Below are positions 34,503 through 43,431 of a stretch of DNA of 64,000 bases, in pieces. The position numbers were made by a program, and so were the translations under genes. The notes beneath the pieces were generated by a model. It was not told the origin of the DNA, did not search any database, and was given only the letters and a program-made list of their open reading frames with translations. Within the stretch, counting starts at the first letter, position 1. Each line of letters starts with the position of its first letter. Source of the DNA: Paracoccus lichenicola (lineage in GTDB: Bacteria; Pseudomonadota; Alphaproteobacteria; Rhodobacterales; Rhodobacteraceae); contig NZ_WMBT01000003.1 in the NCBI RefSeq assembly GCF_009708075.1, positions 248,001 to 312,000 of the forward strand, read 5' to 3'.

Positions 34503-34535
34503 GGCTGGTCCTTCTTCTTTGTCCAAATACCCAAA
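34503..34535 (-). promoter_or_regulatory. fabG leader: ribosome-binding site embedded in an ATATTTG-like repeat
   Basis: On the minus strand the leader contains GGGTATTTGG (34523-34532), then AAGAAGAAGGA directly in front of the start. GGGTATTTGG resembles the core of the 3'-end elements at 2491, 5451 and 12407, but here the following purine-rich stretch serves as the Shine-Dalgarno of fabG. No hairpin is attached. Confidence 0.45.
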
Positions 34536-34542
34536 GGCCGCG

Positions 34543-35469
34543 TCAGCCCTTCAGCGCCACGACATCCGCGGGAACGCCGACATTGCGCACGACCGCGTCC
34601 TTGGCGATGCGCTTGATCATCCCCGACAGCGCCTTGCCCGCGCCGATTTCCCAGAACTCGGTCACGCCCGCCCCCGCCATGTTGGCGATGGATTCGCGCC
34701 AGCGCACCGTGCCCGTCACCTGCTCGACCAGCAGCCGCCGGATCGCGCCGGGTTCCGTCACGGCCTCGGCGCGGACATTGGCGATCAGCGGGACAGCGGG
34801 GGGCTGGATGTCCACGCCCGCCAGGGCCTCGGCCATCACGGCGGCGGCGGGCTGCATCAGCACCGAATGGAACGGGGCCGAGACCGGCAGCATCAGCGCC
34901 CGCTTGGCGCCCGCCTCCTTCATCGCCGCAGCCGCCCGTTCCACCGCGCCCTTGTGCCCCGAGATCACCACCTGCCCCGGATCGTTGTCGTTGGCGGCCT
35001 GCACCACCTCGTCGCCCGCCACCTCGCGCGCGATGCGGTCCACGGTCGCGAAATCCAGCCCCAGGATCGCCGCCATTGCCCCCTGTCCGACCGGCACGGC
35101 CTCCTGCATGGCCTGCCCGCGAAGGCGCAGCAGCCGCGCCGCATCCTCCAGCGTCAGCGACCCCGCCGCGCACAGCGCCGAGTATTCCCCCAGCGAATGC
35201 CCGGCCACGAAGTTCGCGTCCCGGATGGAGATCCCTTCGGATTCCAGCGCCCGGAACGCCGCCATCGAGGCCGCCATCAACGCCGGCTGCGCATTCCGCG
35301 TCAGCGTCAGGGTGTCGATGTCGCCTGTCCAGATCAGGTCCGACAGCTTTTCCCCAAGCGCCTCGTCCACCCGCTCGAAGACCTCGCGCGCGGCAGGATA
35401 GACCTCGGCCAGCTCGCGCCCCATGCCGATGCTCTGCGCCCCCTGGCCGGGAAAGACGAACGCGCGCAT
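34543..35469 (-). CDS. fabD: Malonyl-CoA-ACP transacylase
   Basis: A 308-residue acyltransferase. It begins MRAFVFPGQGAQSIGMGREL, and the nucleophile Ser is in VAGHSLGEYSALCAAG near residue 92, with the partner His in PVSAPFHSVLM. It loads malonate onto ACP for fatty acid synthesis. It is the first gene of the fabD-fabG-acpP series, and the AT-rich foreign insert begins about 50 bp upstream, so its promoter lies at the insert boundary. Confidence 0.96.
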   Translation of the reverse strand: MRAFVFPGQGAQSIGMGRELAEVYPAAREVFERVDEALGEKLSDLIWTGDIDTLTLTRNAQPALMAASMAAFRALESEGISIRDANFVAGHSLGEYSALCAAGSLTLEDAARLLRLRGQAMQEAVPVGQGAMAAILGLDFATVDRIAREVAGDEVVQAANDNDPGQVVISGHKGAVERAAAAMKEAGAKRALMLPVSAPFHSVLMQPAAAVMAEALAGVDIQPPAVPLIANVRAEAVTEPGAIRRLLVEQVTGTVRWRESIANMAGAGVTEFWEIGAGKALSGMIKRIAKDAVVRNVGVPADVVALKG

Positions 35470-35706
35470 GTGGGGGCCTCCTCGGGTGGGGTTGGTTCAG
35501 GAGGGAGATAGCGCGGATGGGGGTGGGGGTGCAATGGTGGGGAACGAAGCTATGAATGCGTAAGACTAACAATAGTATAGCTTGTTGCAAGGAAACTGCC
35601 AATGTGCTGCTCCTCCAAGATCACTAAAGAAGTATAAGAAAGTATAGCATTAGAAAGTAGACTCCTCTATAAGCTACTAGAGTTCCGAAGATTGTACAGA
35701 GATCTC

Positions 35707-36869
35707 ATGGACCCTTATCGTAATCCATTTGCGCCAGGAGCGGGCAGTCGCCCTCCAGAACTTGCCGGTCGGGATGGCATACTGGAGTCTGCAAGGATTT
35801 CTTGCGGGAGAGCTATGAAAGGTAGAAGCTCCCGATCAATCATGCTTTTGGGCTGGCGTGGTACTGGCAAGACAGTGCTCCTTAACGAAATTGGCAAAAT
35901 TGCAGAACAAGAAGGCTGCTGACTTCCAAGGTCGAGGCACCTGAAGGCGAAAGTCTTGCGCGCCTTCTTTATCCAGAAATGCGCAAAGTCATGAGGTCGC
36001 TTTCAGGCGTAGAGGCGGCCAAGCAAATTGCGACCCGTGGACTCAAAGGACTAAGAAACTTTGCCTCAATCTTCAAAATCGACATAACCGGGGTGGAAAT
36101 TGGAGTAGAACCCGAACCTGGGCTAGCTGACAGCGGCGATCTGCAATATGACCTTCCCGACCTATTTACCCTTATTGGGCGTGCCGCTCAAGCCGCTGGC
36201 CGAGGCTGGATCCTTTTAATTGATGAGGTTCAGTACCTTTCAGAGACAGATCTCTCGGCCCTGATCGTTGCGCTTCATCGGATGTCGCAAGAAGGCTTAC
36301 CAGTGCTAATGGTAGGAGCCGGCCTTCCGCAAGTTGCACGTTTGGCGGGAGAGGCAAAGTCCTATGCAGAACGGCTTTTCCTATACCCAGCAGTAGGCGC
36401 GCTCGACCCGGTTTCGGCCGCTCTTGCCGTTGAAAAGCCAATCATTGATGAAGACGCTTCCATTGAGAAGGAGGCACTTCAAACCATTGTTGAAAAGACA
36501 CAAGGCTATCCCTTCTTTCTTCAAGAATGGGCTTCGGTCACCTGGAACAATGCTGAAGGATCGGAAATCACAGTCGATGATACCAATCACTCTTATGCAG
36601 AAACACTAGCTCTTCTGGATAAGGGTTTCTTCAAGGTTCGAATAGATCGGCTCACCAAGGCAGAAACCCAGTTCGTGAAGGCAATGTCTGACCTTGGCGA
36701 TGGACCTTATGCCATGGGTGACATCGCCAAAGCAATGGGCCGCACACAGCAGTCTCTTGGACCGGCCAGAGCCAGTATAATCTCAAAAGGGATGATCTAC
36801 AGTACAGATCACGGATACTTGGATTTCACTGTGCCACTGTTCGCATCATTCATGCGACGCCAGAACTAA
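35707..36869 (+). pseudogene. Frameshifted AAA/ORC-type ATP-binding protein
   Basis: Two adjoining reading frames make one protein. Frame one (35707-35922) reads MDPYRNPFAPGAG, PPELAGRD and the Walker A GWRGTGKTVLL. The second (open from 35919, first ATG 35979) continues SKVEAPEGESLARLL, Walker B WILLIDEVQYLSE, VGAGLPQVARLAGEAKSYAERLF and a C-terminal winged-helix-like part. Inserting one C near 35919 restores EGCLTSKVEAPEGE, so a single-base deletion explains the break. Base composition is near 50 percent GC, far below its neighbours, indicating horizontal acquisition. Role unknown; relatives are ORC/Cdc6-like ATPases found in mobile regions. Confidence 0.8.
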
Positions 36870-37026
36870 CAGGTGTGATATGCTTGCCCTTCAATTCACT
36901 CAACTCAAGTCGCAACCGCTTGAGCATCCAGGGCATCTTGTGTATGGATCAAATTCTTAACCCACCGATAGTATAACCTTGCGGATGGTGTTCTGGCCGA
37001 GTCGGGCTGGGCGGATCCCCACCCCC

Positions 37027-38958
37027 TCAAATATTCTTCTGCTGCCCCAGCTCCACCACCCGGTTCGACGGCAGCCGATAATAGTTCGTCGGCTCCGCAG
37101 CCGACCGGTACAGCCGCACGAAGATCCGGCTCATCCAGTGGGGCATCAGCGTGCCCTTGCCCGACCGCAGCGTGCGGCGGTTCAGGAAGAACGAGGTGGA
37201 CATGATGTCGAACTTCAGGCCCTCGCGCTTGGCGCTTGCCAGGGCGCGGGGGACGTTGGGCTGCTCCATGTAGCCGAAGGACAGCCAGGCCCGCCAGAAG
37301 CCGGGGGCGATGGCTTCCAAGCGCAAACGGGCATCGTCAGGGACGCGGGGGGTGGTGGCGCTTTCGACCTTCACGATGAAGTTGCGCTCGTGCAGGACGC
37401 GGTTGTGCTTGAGGTTGTGCAGCAGCGCGGGCGGGGCCACCATCGGATCGGCCGTCAGGAACACCGCCGTGCCCGGCACGATCACGGGGGGCGATTTCGC
37501 CAGCTTGCCGGCCAGCAGGTCCAGGGCGATGCTTTCGGAGGCCAGCTTGTCCTGCAGCCGGCGCATCCCCTCGCCCCAAATTACCATCAGCGCGATGGCG
37601 CAGGCGGCGAAGACCAGCGGGATATAGCCGCCGTCCAGCAGCTTCATCAGGTTGGCCGAAAAGAAGATCAGCTCGATCCCCAGCACCGGCACCATCACGG
37701 CGGCGATCAGCGGCCATTTCCAGTTCCAGGCCCAGCGGAACACGATCACCGCCAGGACCGAGGTGATGACCATGTCGCCCGTCACGGCGATGCCATAGGC
37801 GCTGGCCAGCCGCGCGGACGACCCGAAGGTCAGCACCAGGGCCACGACGCCCGCAAGCAGGACCGCGTTGACCTTGGGCAGGTAGATCTGCCCCGCCTGC
37901 GTGTCCGAGGTGTACTTGACGTGCAGGCGCGGCAAGAGGCCCATCTGCACCGCCTGCGCCGCGACCGAGAACGCGCCCGAGATCACCGCCTGCGACGCGA
38001 TCACCGTGGCCGCCGTGGCCAGGATCACCAGGGGCACCAGGAACCACTCGGGGGCCATCAGGAAGAACGGGTTCGACACGGTTTCCGGGTGCGCCAGCAC
38101 CATGGCGCCCTGGCCCAGATAGGACAGCGCAAGCGCCGGAAAGACCAGCACGCTCCAGGCGGTGCGGATGGCGCTGCGGCCGAAATGGCCCATGTCGGCA
38201 TAAAGCGCCTCGGCCCCGGTGACGGCCAGGAAGACCGATCCCAGGACCGGCATCGCGGCCAGGCCGTAATGGGTCAGGAAGCCCGCCGCGCGCAGGGGGT
38301 TCAGCGCCTGGAGGATGCGCGCATCGTCCGCGATGTGACCAAGGCCCAGGACCGCCATCGTGGAAAACCAGACCAGCATCACCGGCCCGAACAGCCGGGC
38401 GATCCGGTCGGTGCCGCCGCGCTGGACCCAGAACAGGACGATCACGATCGCCAGCGTGACGGGCACGACCCAGGGCTGGAAATCCGGCTCGACCAGGGTC
38501 AGCCCCTCGACGGCGGACAGGACCGAGATGGCGGGCGTGATCATGCTGTCGCCGAAGAACAGCGACACGCCCACGATCCCCAGCAACAAGAGCAGCCGCC
38601 GGCGCCGCGCATGGGGACCGGCCTTCAGCGCGCCCTGCGCCTTGGCGACCAGCGACAGGGTGCCGCCCTCGCCATTGTTGTCGGCGCGCAGGATCAGGAT
38701 GACGTATTTCACCGTCACGATCAGCACGACCGTCCAGAACAGCAGCGACACGATGCCGATCACCGCCGTCTCGGGCAGGCCTTCCTCATGCGCGTGGACA
38801 AGCGATTCCCGCAGCGCATAAAGCGGCGAGGTGCCGATATCGCCATAAACGACCCCCAGGCAGGCCAGCACGAGCGCGGGGGTCAGTTTCGACGATGCAT
38901 GGGGTTCGGGCGCATCGACCGCCGCAGGAGGGCTGGTCGCGGCTTCTTCGCTTGCCAT
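37027..38958 (-). CDS. kup: KUP-family potassium transporter
   Basis: A 643-residue K+ uptake permease with about 12 hydrophobic segments. It opens with ALVLACLGVVYGDIGTSPLYALRE, the KUP hallmark, and has GDSMITPAISVLSAVEG and VTGAEALYADMGHFG. The C-terminal ~190 residues form the cytoplasmic domain, ending GQQKNI. Start ATG 38958 (MASEEAATSP) is chosen over an upstream in-frame ATG because it follows CCGGAAT and the extension is Arg-rich and unlike the family. It is divergent from the phosphatidyltransferase gene. Confidence 0.92.
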   Translation of the reverse strand: MASEEAATSPPAAVDAPEPHASSKLTPALVLACLGVVYGDIGTSPLYALRESLVHAHEEGLPETAVIGIVSLLFWTVVLIVTVKYVILILRADNNGEGGTLSLVAKAQGALKAGPHARRRRLLLLLGIVGVSLFFGDSMITPAISVLSAVEGLTLVEPDFQPWVVPVTLAIVIVLFWVQRGGTDRIARLFGPVMLVWFSTMAVLGLGHIADDARILQALNPLRAAGFLTHYGLAAMPVLGSVFLAVTGAEALYADMGHFGRSAIRTAWSVLVFPALALSYLGQGAMVLAHPETVSNPFFLMAPEWFLVPLVILATAATVIASQAVISGAFSVAAQAVQMGLLPRLHVKYTSDTQAGQIYLPKVNAVLLAGVVALVLTFGSSARLASAYGIAVTGDMVITSVLAVIVFRWAWNWKWPLIAAVMVPVLGIELIFFSANLMKLLDGGYIPLVFAACAIALMVIWGEGMRRLQDKLASESIALDLLAGKLAKSPPVIVPGTAVFLTADPMVAPPALLHNLKHNRVLHERNFIVKVESATTPRVPDDARLRLEAIAPGFWRAWLSFGYMEQPNVPRALASAKREGLKFDIMSTSFFLNRRTLRSGKGTLMPHWMSRIFVRLYRSAAEPTNYYRLPSNRVVELGQQKNI

Positions 38959-39097
38959 TCCGGCACTCCGACTGCGATGTCGGGGTGATATGCGCCGGAT
39001 GGCGGAACGGTTCAAGAAAAATTTATCGCCGTGCCGCCGCGGCAGGCGGCAACCTTCATCGGCCCATTGACCCAATTCCTGCCTGGCCTAGGCTTGG

Positions 39098-39835
39098 ATG
39101 ATGCGCAAGTCCCCGCCCGTCCCGCCCCCGCGTCCTGCCATGCCGCCGGTCACGGTGGGGATCGCCTATGCGCTGTCCACGGCTGCGGCAACGGTGACGG
39201 CATGGATGACGGCGCAGGCGCTTGGCACGGGCGGGGCGGCGCAGGCGGGGGCGGCGGCGGGCTTTTTCCTAACGGCGGTGGGCATCGGGATCCTGATGCG
39301 GCGGCATTATCCCCATCCCCGCATGGGCGCCTGCAACATGGTCACGTTGTTGCGCGCGGCCCTGACCTGCGCGCTGCTGGCCCCGCTTGCCGAGGACCGG
39401 GGGGCGGGGTGGGGGGTCGCGGCGGTGGCCGGGCTGGCCTTGGTGCTGGACGGGGCCGACGGCTGGCTGGCGCGCCGGGCGGGGCTTGTGTCGCGCTTCG
39501 GCGCCCGCTTCGACATGGAGGTCGATGCGGCCATGGCCCTGGTCCTGGCCCTGCACGCCCTCGTCGGCACGGCCCTGGGTCCCGAGGTCCTGCTGCTGGG
39601 CCTGGCCCGATACCTCTTTGTCGCGGCGGGACTGGCCCTGCCCTGGCTGCGGGGCGACCTGCCGCCGCGCTTGGGGCGCAAGGCGGTCTGCGTGGCGCAA
39701 CTGGCGGCGCTGATCCTGCTGCAAACCCCCGTGCTGGCCGAGGCGCAGGCGGTCTGGCTGATGCGCCTGACCGTTCTGGCGCTGCTGTGGTCCTTTGGCA
39801 GCGACATCCTGTGGCTGCAAAGGCGGCGGGGATGA
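39098..39835 (+). CDS. CDP-alcohol phosphatidyltransferase family protein
   Basis: A 245-residue integral membrane enzyme. The catalytic CDP-OH motif D-G-x2-AR-x8-G-x3-D-x3-D is present as LDGADGWLARRAG, then FGARFDMEVDA. About six hydrophobic segments are visible. Such enzymes transfer a phosphoalcohol from CDP to an acceptor lipid or polyol. The acceptor is unknown. Its stop overlaps the start of a sulfatase-like membrane protein (ATGA), so they probably act in one envelope pathway. Confidence 0.88.
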   Translation: MMRKSPPVPPPRPAMPPVTVGIAYALSTAAATVTAWMTAQALGTGGAAQAGAAAGFFLTAVGIGILMRRHYPHPRMGACNMVTLLRAALTCALLAPLAEDRGAGWGVAAVAGLALVLDGADGWLARRAGLVSRFGARFDMEVDAAMALVLALHALVGTALGPEVLLLGLARYLFVAAGLALPWLRGDLPPRLGRKAVCVAQLAALILLQTPVLAEAQAVWLMRLTVLALLWSFGSDILWLQRRRG

Positions 39836-41403
39836 GGCCGCCGTCCTGGACCCGCCTGCTGGCGGCGATCCTGGCGATCCATGCCGTTCTGGCGCTGCCC
39901 ACGGCGCCCGCGTGGTCCGGCGGGGCATGGCTGGCGGTGGCTGCGGACCTGCCGGTCCTGGTGCTGGTCCTGGCCTGGCTGGACCTTGCCGGGCGGGTCG
40001 CCGCGACCGTGGGCCTGTGGCTGTTGGCCCTGCAGAAGCTGGCCGACCTGGCCATGGGCCATGTCCTGGGCAGGCCCTTCGCCCCGGCTGCGGACCTGCC
40101 GCTGATCGGCTCGGGCGTGGAGGTTCTGGCAGGCGCATTCGGCACGCCCGCAGCGGTGGCGGTCGCGGCCGGTGCCATGGTGCTGGCGGGCGGGCTTGCC
40201 GTGGGGTTGTGGTGGGCCTGCGGGGTTCTGGCCCGACTGCGGCCCCGGCAGGCCGGGTGGACGGCGGCGGTCCTGGCCGTCCTTGCCGTTCTTGTCCTCG
40301 CCCTGGGCCATCAAGGCCCGCGTAACGGTGCCTATGCCGTTCAAAAGATCGCGGAAACCCGGCAGATGCGCGCCGACCTGCGGGATCTGCGCCGGGCCAG
40401 CGCGCTTGACCCGTTCCGGGGCGCGCCCGGCCTGCTGGGGGCGATCGACCGCGACGTGATCGTGATCTTTGTCGAAAGCTATGGGCGGACCAGCTTCGAC
40501 ACGCCCTTCTATGCCGCCCGCCACCTGGAGACGCTGCGGCAAGCACAGGCGCGGCTTGGCGCGGCAGGCCTTGCCATGCGATCAGGCTTTGTCGCGGCGC
40601 CCACGCAGGGCGGGCAAAGCTGGCTGTCCCACGCGACATTCGCCAGCGGGCTGTGGATCGACGACCAGGCGCGTTATCGCGCGATCCTGGCCAGCGGGCG
40701 CGAAGGGCTGTTCCACCATGCGCGCCGCGCGGGCTTTCGCACGGCCGCGGTGATGCCCGCGATCACCCGCCCCTGGCCCGAGGCCCGCGCCCTGGGCTTC
40801 GACCGGATCCTCGCCGCCGCCGACCTGGGCTATCGCGGCAAGCCCTTCAACTGGGTGACGATGCCCGACCAGTTCACGCTGGCCGCCACCGACAGGCTGC
40901 TGCGCGGACAGCCCGGCCAGCCAAGGCTGTTCGCGCAGGTGGTGCTGATCTCGTCCCACGCGCCCTGGGTTCCGGTGCCGCGCCTGCTGGACTGGAACCG
41001 GCTGGGCGATGGCCGGGTCTTCGACGCCATGGCCGTGGCGGGCGATCCGCCCGATGTCGTCTGGCGCGATCCGGCCCGCGTGCGGCACCAATACCGCGAG
41101 GCCCTGGATTATTCCCTGAACGCGGTCATGGACTATGCGCTGCGCCATGCCGCCGATCCGCCGCTGCTGATCGTGCTGGGCGACCACCAGGCGGCCCCCG
41201 CCATCGCGCTGGACCCCCGGCCCCAGACCGTGCTGCACCTGATCGGTCCCGCCCCCCTGGTGAACCGAGCCGCCGGTTGGGGGCTGGCCTGCGGGTTGAT
41301 CCCGCCAGGCGACGGCGAGGTCCTGCCCATGGACCGGCTGCGCGACCTGATCCTGGGCAGCTTCGGCAGGGGCGGGCGGGATGCGGCGGCCCCGCGCTGC
41401 TAG
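39832..41403 (+). CDS. Membrane sulfatase-like (alkaline phosphatase superfamily) protein
   Basis: A 523-residue protein. The first ~170 residues hold about five membrane helices. The rest is a periplasmic alkaline-phosphatase-fold domain with metal-site motifs IVIFVESYGR, the putative nucleophile segment TQGGQSWLSHATFASG, ISSHAPW and LGDHQAAP. Related proteins are lipid-linked phosphoglycerol or phosphoethanolamine transferases, but whether it hydrolyses or transfers is unknown. Coupled to the CDP-alcohol enzyme. The next 353 bp hold repeat copy B and the ndk terminator. Confidence 0.83.
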   Translation: MRPPSWTRLLAAILAIHAVLALPTAPAWSGGAWLAVAADLPVLVLVLAWLDLAGRVAATVGLWLLALQKLADLAMGHVLGRPFAPAADLPLIGSGVEVLAGAFGTPAAVAVAAGAMVLAGGLAVGLWWACGVLARLRPRQAGWTAAVLAVLAVLVLALGHQGPRNGAYAVQKIAETRQMRADLRDLRRASALDPFRGAPGLLGAIDRDVIVIFVESYGRTSFDTPFYAARHLETLRQAQARLGAAGLAMRSGFVAAPTQGGQSWLSHATFASGLWIDDQARYRAILASGREGLFHHARRAGFRTAAVMPAITRPWPEARALGFDRILAAADLGYRGKPFNWVTMPDQFTLAATDRLLRGQPGQPRLFAQVVLISSHAPWVPVPRLLDWNRLGDGRVFDAMAVAGDPPDVVWRDPARVRHQYREALDYSLNAVMDYALRHAADPPLLIVLGDHQAAPAIALDPRPQTVLHLIGPAPLVNRAAGWGLACGLIPPGDGEVLPMDRLRDLILGSFGRGGRDAAAPRC

Positions 41404-41438
41404 AGAGGAAGGGCATTCACACCTGCGCTGCGTTCGAT

Positions 41439-41654
41439 CTGGCGAAGGCCATCGCCTTCGCCACGCGATGCGGATGCCATCTGAACCGCCGAGCCTCAAA
41501 GGCCCGGCCAGCGCCCGCCCCGCCCCCAGGCGGGCGCTTACACGCCCCCCTTGGGTCGGGCGCCGGCCTCTCGTGGTTGCAGGGCGGCACCGTTTTCGTT
41601 GGCACCGTCGCGTGAAGGGCGGGGGAAACGCGATGCGTTTCCTGATCCCGCCTG
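41439..41654 (+). repeat. Dispersed structured intergenic repeat, copy B
   Basis: A ~216-bp copy in opposite orientation to copies A and C, located 35 bp past the stop of the sulfatase-like gene. Parts are the hairpin 41441-41462, a GCCGAGCCT/AGGCCCGGC-like stem at 41488-41508, a GCGCCCG stem, and GGAAACGCGATGCGTTTCC at 41624-41642. Relative to the gene whose transcript enters it (the sulfatase-like gene), it has the same polarity as copies A and C have relative to fnrL and holC. Confidence 0.8.
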
Positions 41655-41707
41655 GCCAGGCACCGCACGCCACATCTGCTGAACGCCGCGCCCTGCCAGC
41701 CCCCATG

Positions 41708-41731
41708 AAAAAAGGGGCCGCGAAGGCCCCC
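41708..41731 (-). terminator. Intrinsic terminator of ndk
   Basis: On the minus strand GGGGCC-TTCGC-GGCCCC forms a stem-loop (41714-41730) followed by six T residues (41708-41713). It begins 26 bp past the ndk stop. This is the clearest intrinsic terminator in the window. Confidence 0.88.
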
Positions 41732-41756
41732 TTTCCGCATCCGATCCGTCCGGCAA

Positions 41757-42179
41757 TCAGCCGACCAGTTCCAGCCCCGAGAAGAAGAACGCGATCTCCT
41801 CCTTGGCCGTTTCCGGCGCGTCCGACCCGTGGACCGAGTTCTCGCCCACCGACAGGGCGAATTCCTTGCGGATGGTGCCTTCGTCGGCTTGCGCCGGGTT
41901 GGTCGCGCCCATCACTTCGCGGTTCTTCGCGATCGCGCTTTCGCCTTCCAGCACCTGCACGACGACGGGTTCGGATGCCATGAACTCGACCAGCTCGCCA
42001 TAGAAGGGGCGGTCCTTGTGGACTTCGTAGAACTTGCCCGCCTGTTCGGCCGACAGCTTGATGCGCTTTTGCGCGACGATGCGCAGGCCCGCGTCCTCGA
42101 ACTTGGCGTTGATCTTGCCGGTCAGGTTGCGGCGGGTGGCGTCGGGCTTGATGATGGAAAGCGTGCGTTCGATGGCCAT
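41757..42179 (-). CDS. ndk: Nucleoside diphosphate kinase
   Basis: A 140-residue kinase that transfers the gamma phosphate from ATP to nucleoside diphosphates. [12 protein letters not shown] at the start and the phosphohistidine motif [12 protein letters not shown] near residue 117 are intact. Start ATG 42179 follows GGGGATGCC. It ends in a strong intrinsic terminator. It is divergent from the AI-2E family gene. Confidence 0.96.
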   Translation of the reverse strand: MAIERTLSIIKPDATRRNLTGKINAKFEDAGLRIVAQKRIKLSAEQAGKFYEVHKDRPFYGELVEFMASEPVVVQVLEGESAIAKNREVMGATNPAQADEGTIRKEFALSVGENSVHGSDAPETAKEEIAFFFSGLELVG

Positions 42180-42307
42180 GGAGGCATCCCCTTGCTGTGG
42201 CAGGCGGGCCAACCCCGCCGGTCATGAAATCCGCGCCCGGTTATCAGGGATGGTATCTCGCGGCAAGGCGGGCATCATGGGCGCGAAACAAGCCAAGGGC
42301 CGCCCTC

Positions 42308-43369
42308 ATGACCGAACGTCCCGCAGACCCCGTCCCGCAGCCGCGCCTGCATCCCGGCACCGTCGCCTCGATCTTTGCCCTGGCGCTGCTGCTGGCGGCG
42401 GCGTGGCGCTGGTCGAACATGCTGCTGCTGGGATTCGGGGCGATCCTGGTCGCCATCGCCCTGCGCGCGGGGGCGTCCTTTCTGCACGAACGGCTGGGGC
42501 TTGGCATCAAGGCCGGGGTGGTGGCCTGCGCGCTGGCCGTGGCCCTGGTCATCGCCGGGATCGTGGCCTGGGCGGGACCGCTGATCTCGGACCAGTTCCG
42601 CCAGCTGGTCGGCAGCCTGCCCGCCGCCTGGGACCAGGTGAACGCCTGGCTTTCCGACAGTCCGGTGGGGCAGTTCCTGGAACGCCGGATCGAAACCGCG
42701 TCCCAGAACGGCGAGGCGCCAGCAGGCGGCCTGCCGTCGATCTTCGGCTATGTGACGGGCACGCTGACCACGGTCGTCGGCGGGGCCGCGAACCTGGTCC
42801 TGCTGGTGACGGTGGCGATCTTCCTGGCGCTGAACGCCCCCACCTACAGGAACGGGGCATTGCGGCTGGTGTCGCTGTCCTATCGCGACCGGGCGCGCCA
42901 GATCGCCGACGAACTGGGCCGTTCCCTGGGCCGCTGGATGGCCGGGCAGGCGCTGGACATGCTGCTGGTGGCCCTGGCGACGGGCCTGGGCTTGTGGCTG
43001 CTGGATGTGCCGCTGGCCCTGGTGCTGGGGCTGATCGCCGGGCTGACCAACTTCATTCCCTATGTCGGCCCGTTCCTGTCGGGCATTCCGGCGGTGCTGT
43101 TCGCGCTGACCCAGGGGTTCGACCTGGCCATCTATGTGGCGCTGCTGTTCGTCGTCATCCAGCAGGTCGAGGGCAACATGCTGATGCCCCTGATCCAGCG
43201 GTTCGCCGCCGACCTGCCGCCCGCGCTGACGGTACTGGCGATCGTGGCCTTTGGCAGCCTGTTCGGCTTCGCGGGCATCGTGCTGGCCACGCCCTTGCTG
43301 CTGGTCTCGATCATCCTGGTCAAGCGCATCTATGTCGAGGATGTGCTGGGCGACCGGCAAGGCGACTAG
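42308..43369 (+). CDS. AI-2E family transporter (TqsA/PerM type)
   Basis: A 353-residue inner-membrane protein of the AI-2E transporter family with about seven to eight hydrophobic segments. Conserved features are PYVGPFLSGIPAVLFAL, QQVEGNMLMPLIQRF and GIVLATPLLLVSIILVKRIYVEDVLGD at the C-terminus. Substrates in this family range from autoinducer-2 to Na+/H+ exchange, and none can be assigned. Start ATG 42308 (MTERPADPV) follows the last weak Shine-Dalgarno AAGGGCCGCC. Confidence 0.88.
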   Translation: MTERPADPVPQPRLHPGTVASIFALALLLAAAWRWSNMLLLGFGAILVAIALRAGASFLHERLGLGIKAGVVACALAVALVIAGIVAWAGPLISDQFRQLVGSLPAAWDQVNAWLSDSPVGQFLERRIETASQNGEAPAGGLPSIFGYVTGTLTTVVGGAANLVLLVTVAIFLALNAPTYRNGALRLVSLSYRDRARQIADELGRSLGRWMAGQALDMLLVALATGLGLWLLDVPLALVLGLIAGLTNFIPYVGPFLSGIPAVLFALTQGFDLAIYVALLFVVIQQVEGNMLMPLIQRFAADLPPALTVLAIVAFGSLFGFAGIVLATPLLLVSIILVKRIYVEDVLGDRQGD

Positions 43370-43431
43370 ATTTTTCACATCTCTGCCACGACATGGCGTT
43401 ATGATCTTCCCAGTTGATCCGGGGGCGGCAC

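Noticed and set aside
36982-37026. Possible tRNA-like GC-rich stretch before kup
   Set aside because: No acceptor stem, anticodon arm or T-loop GTTCGA motif can be formed.
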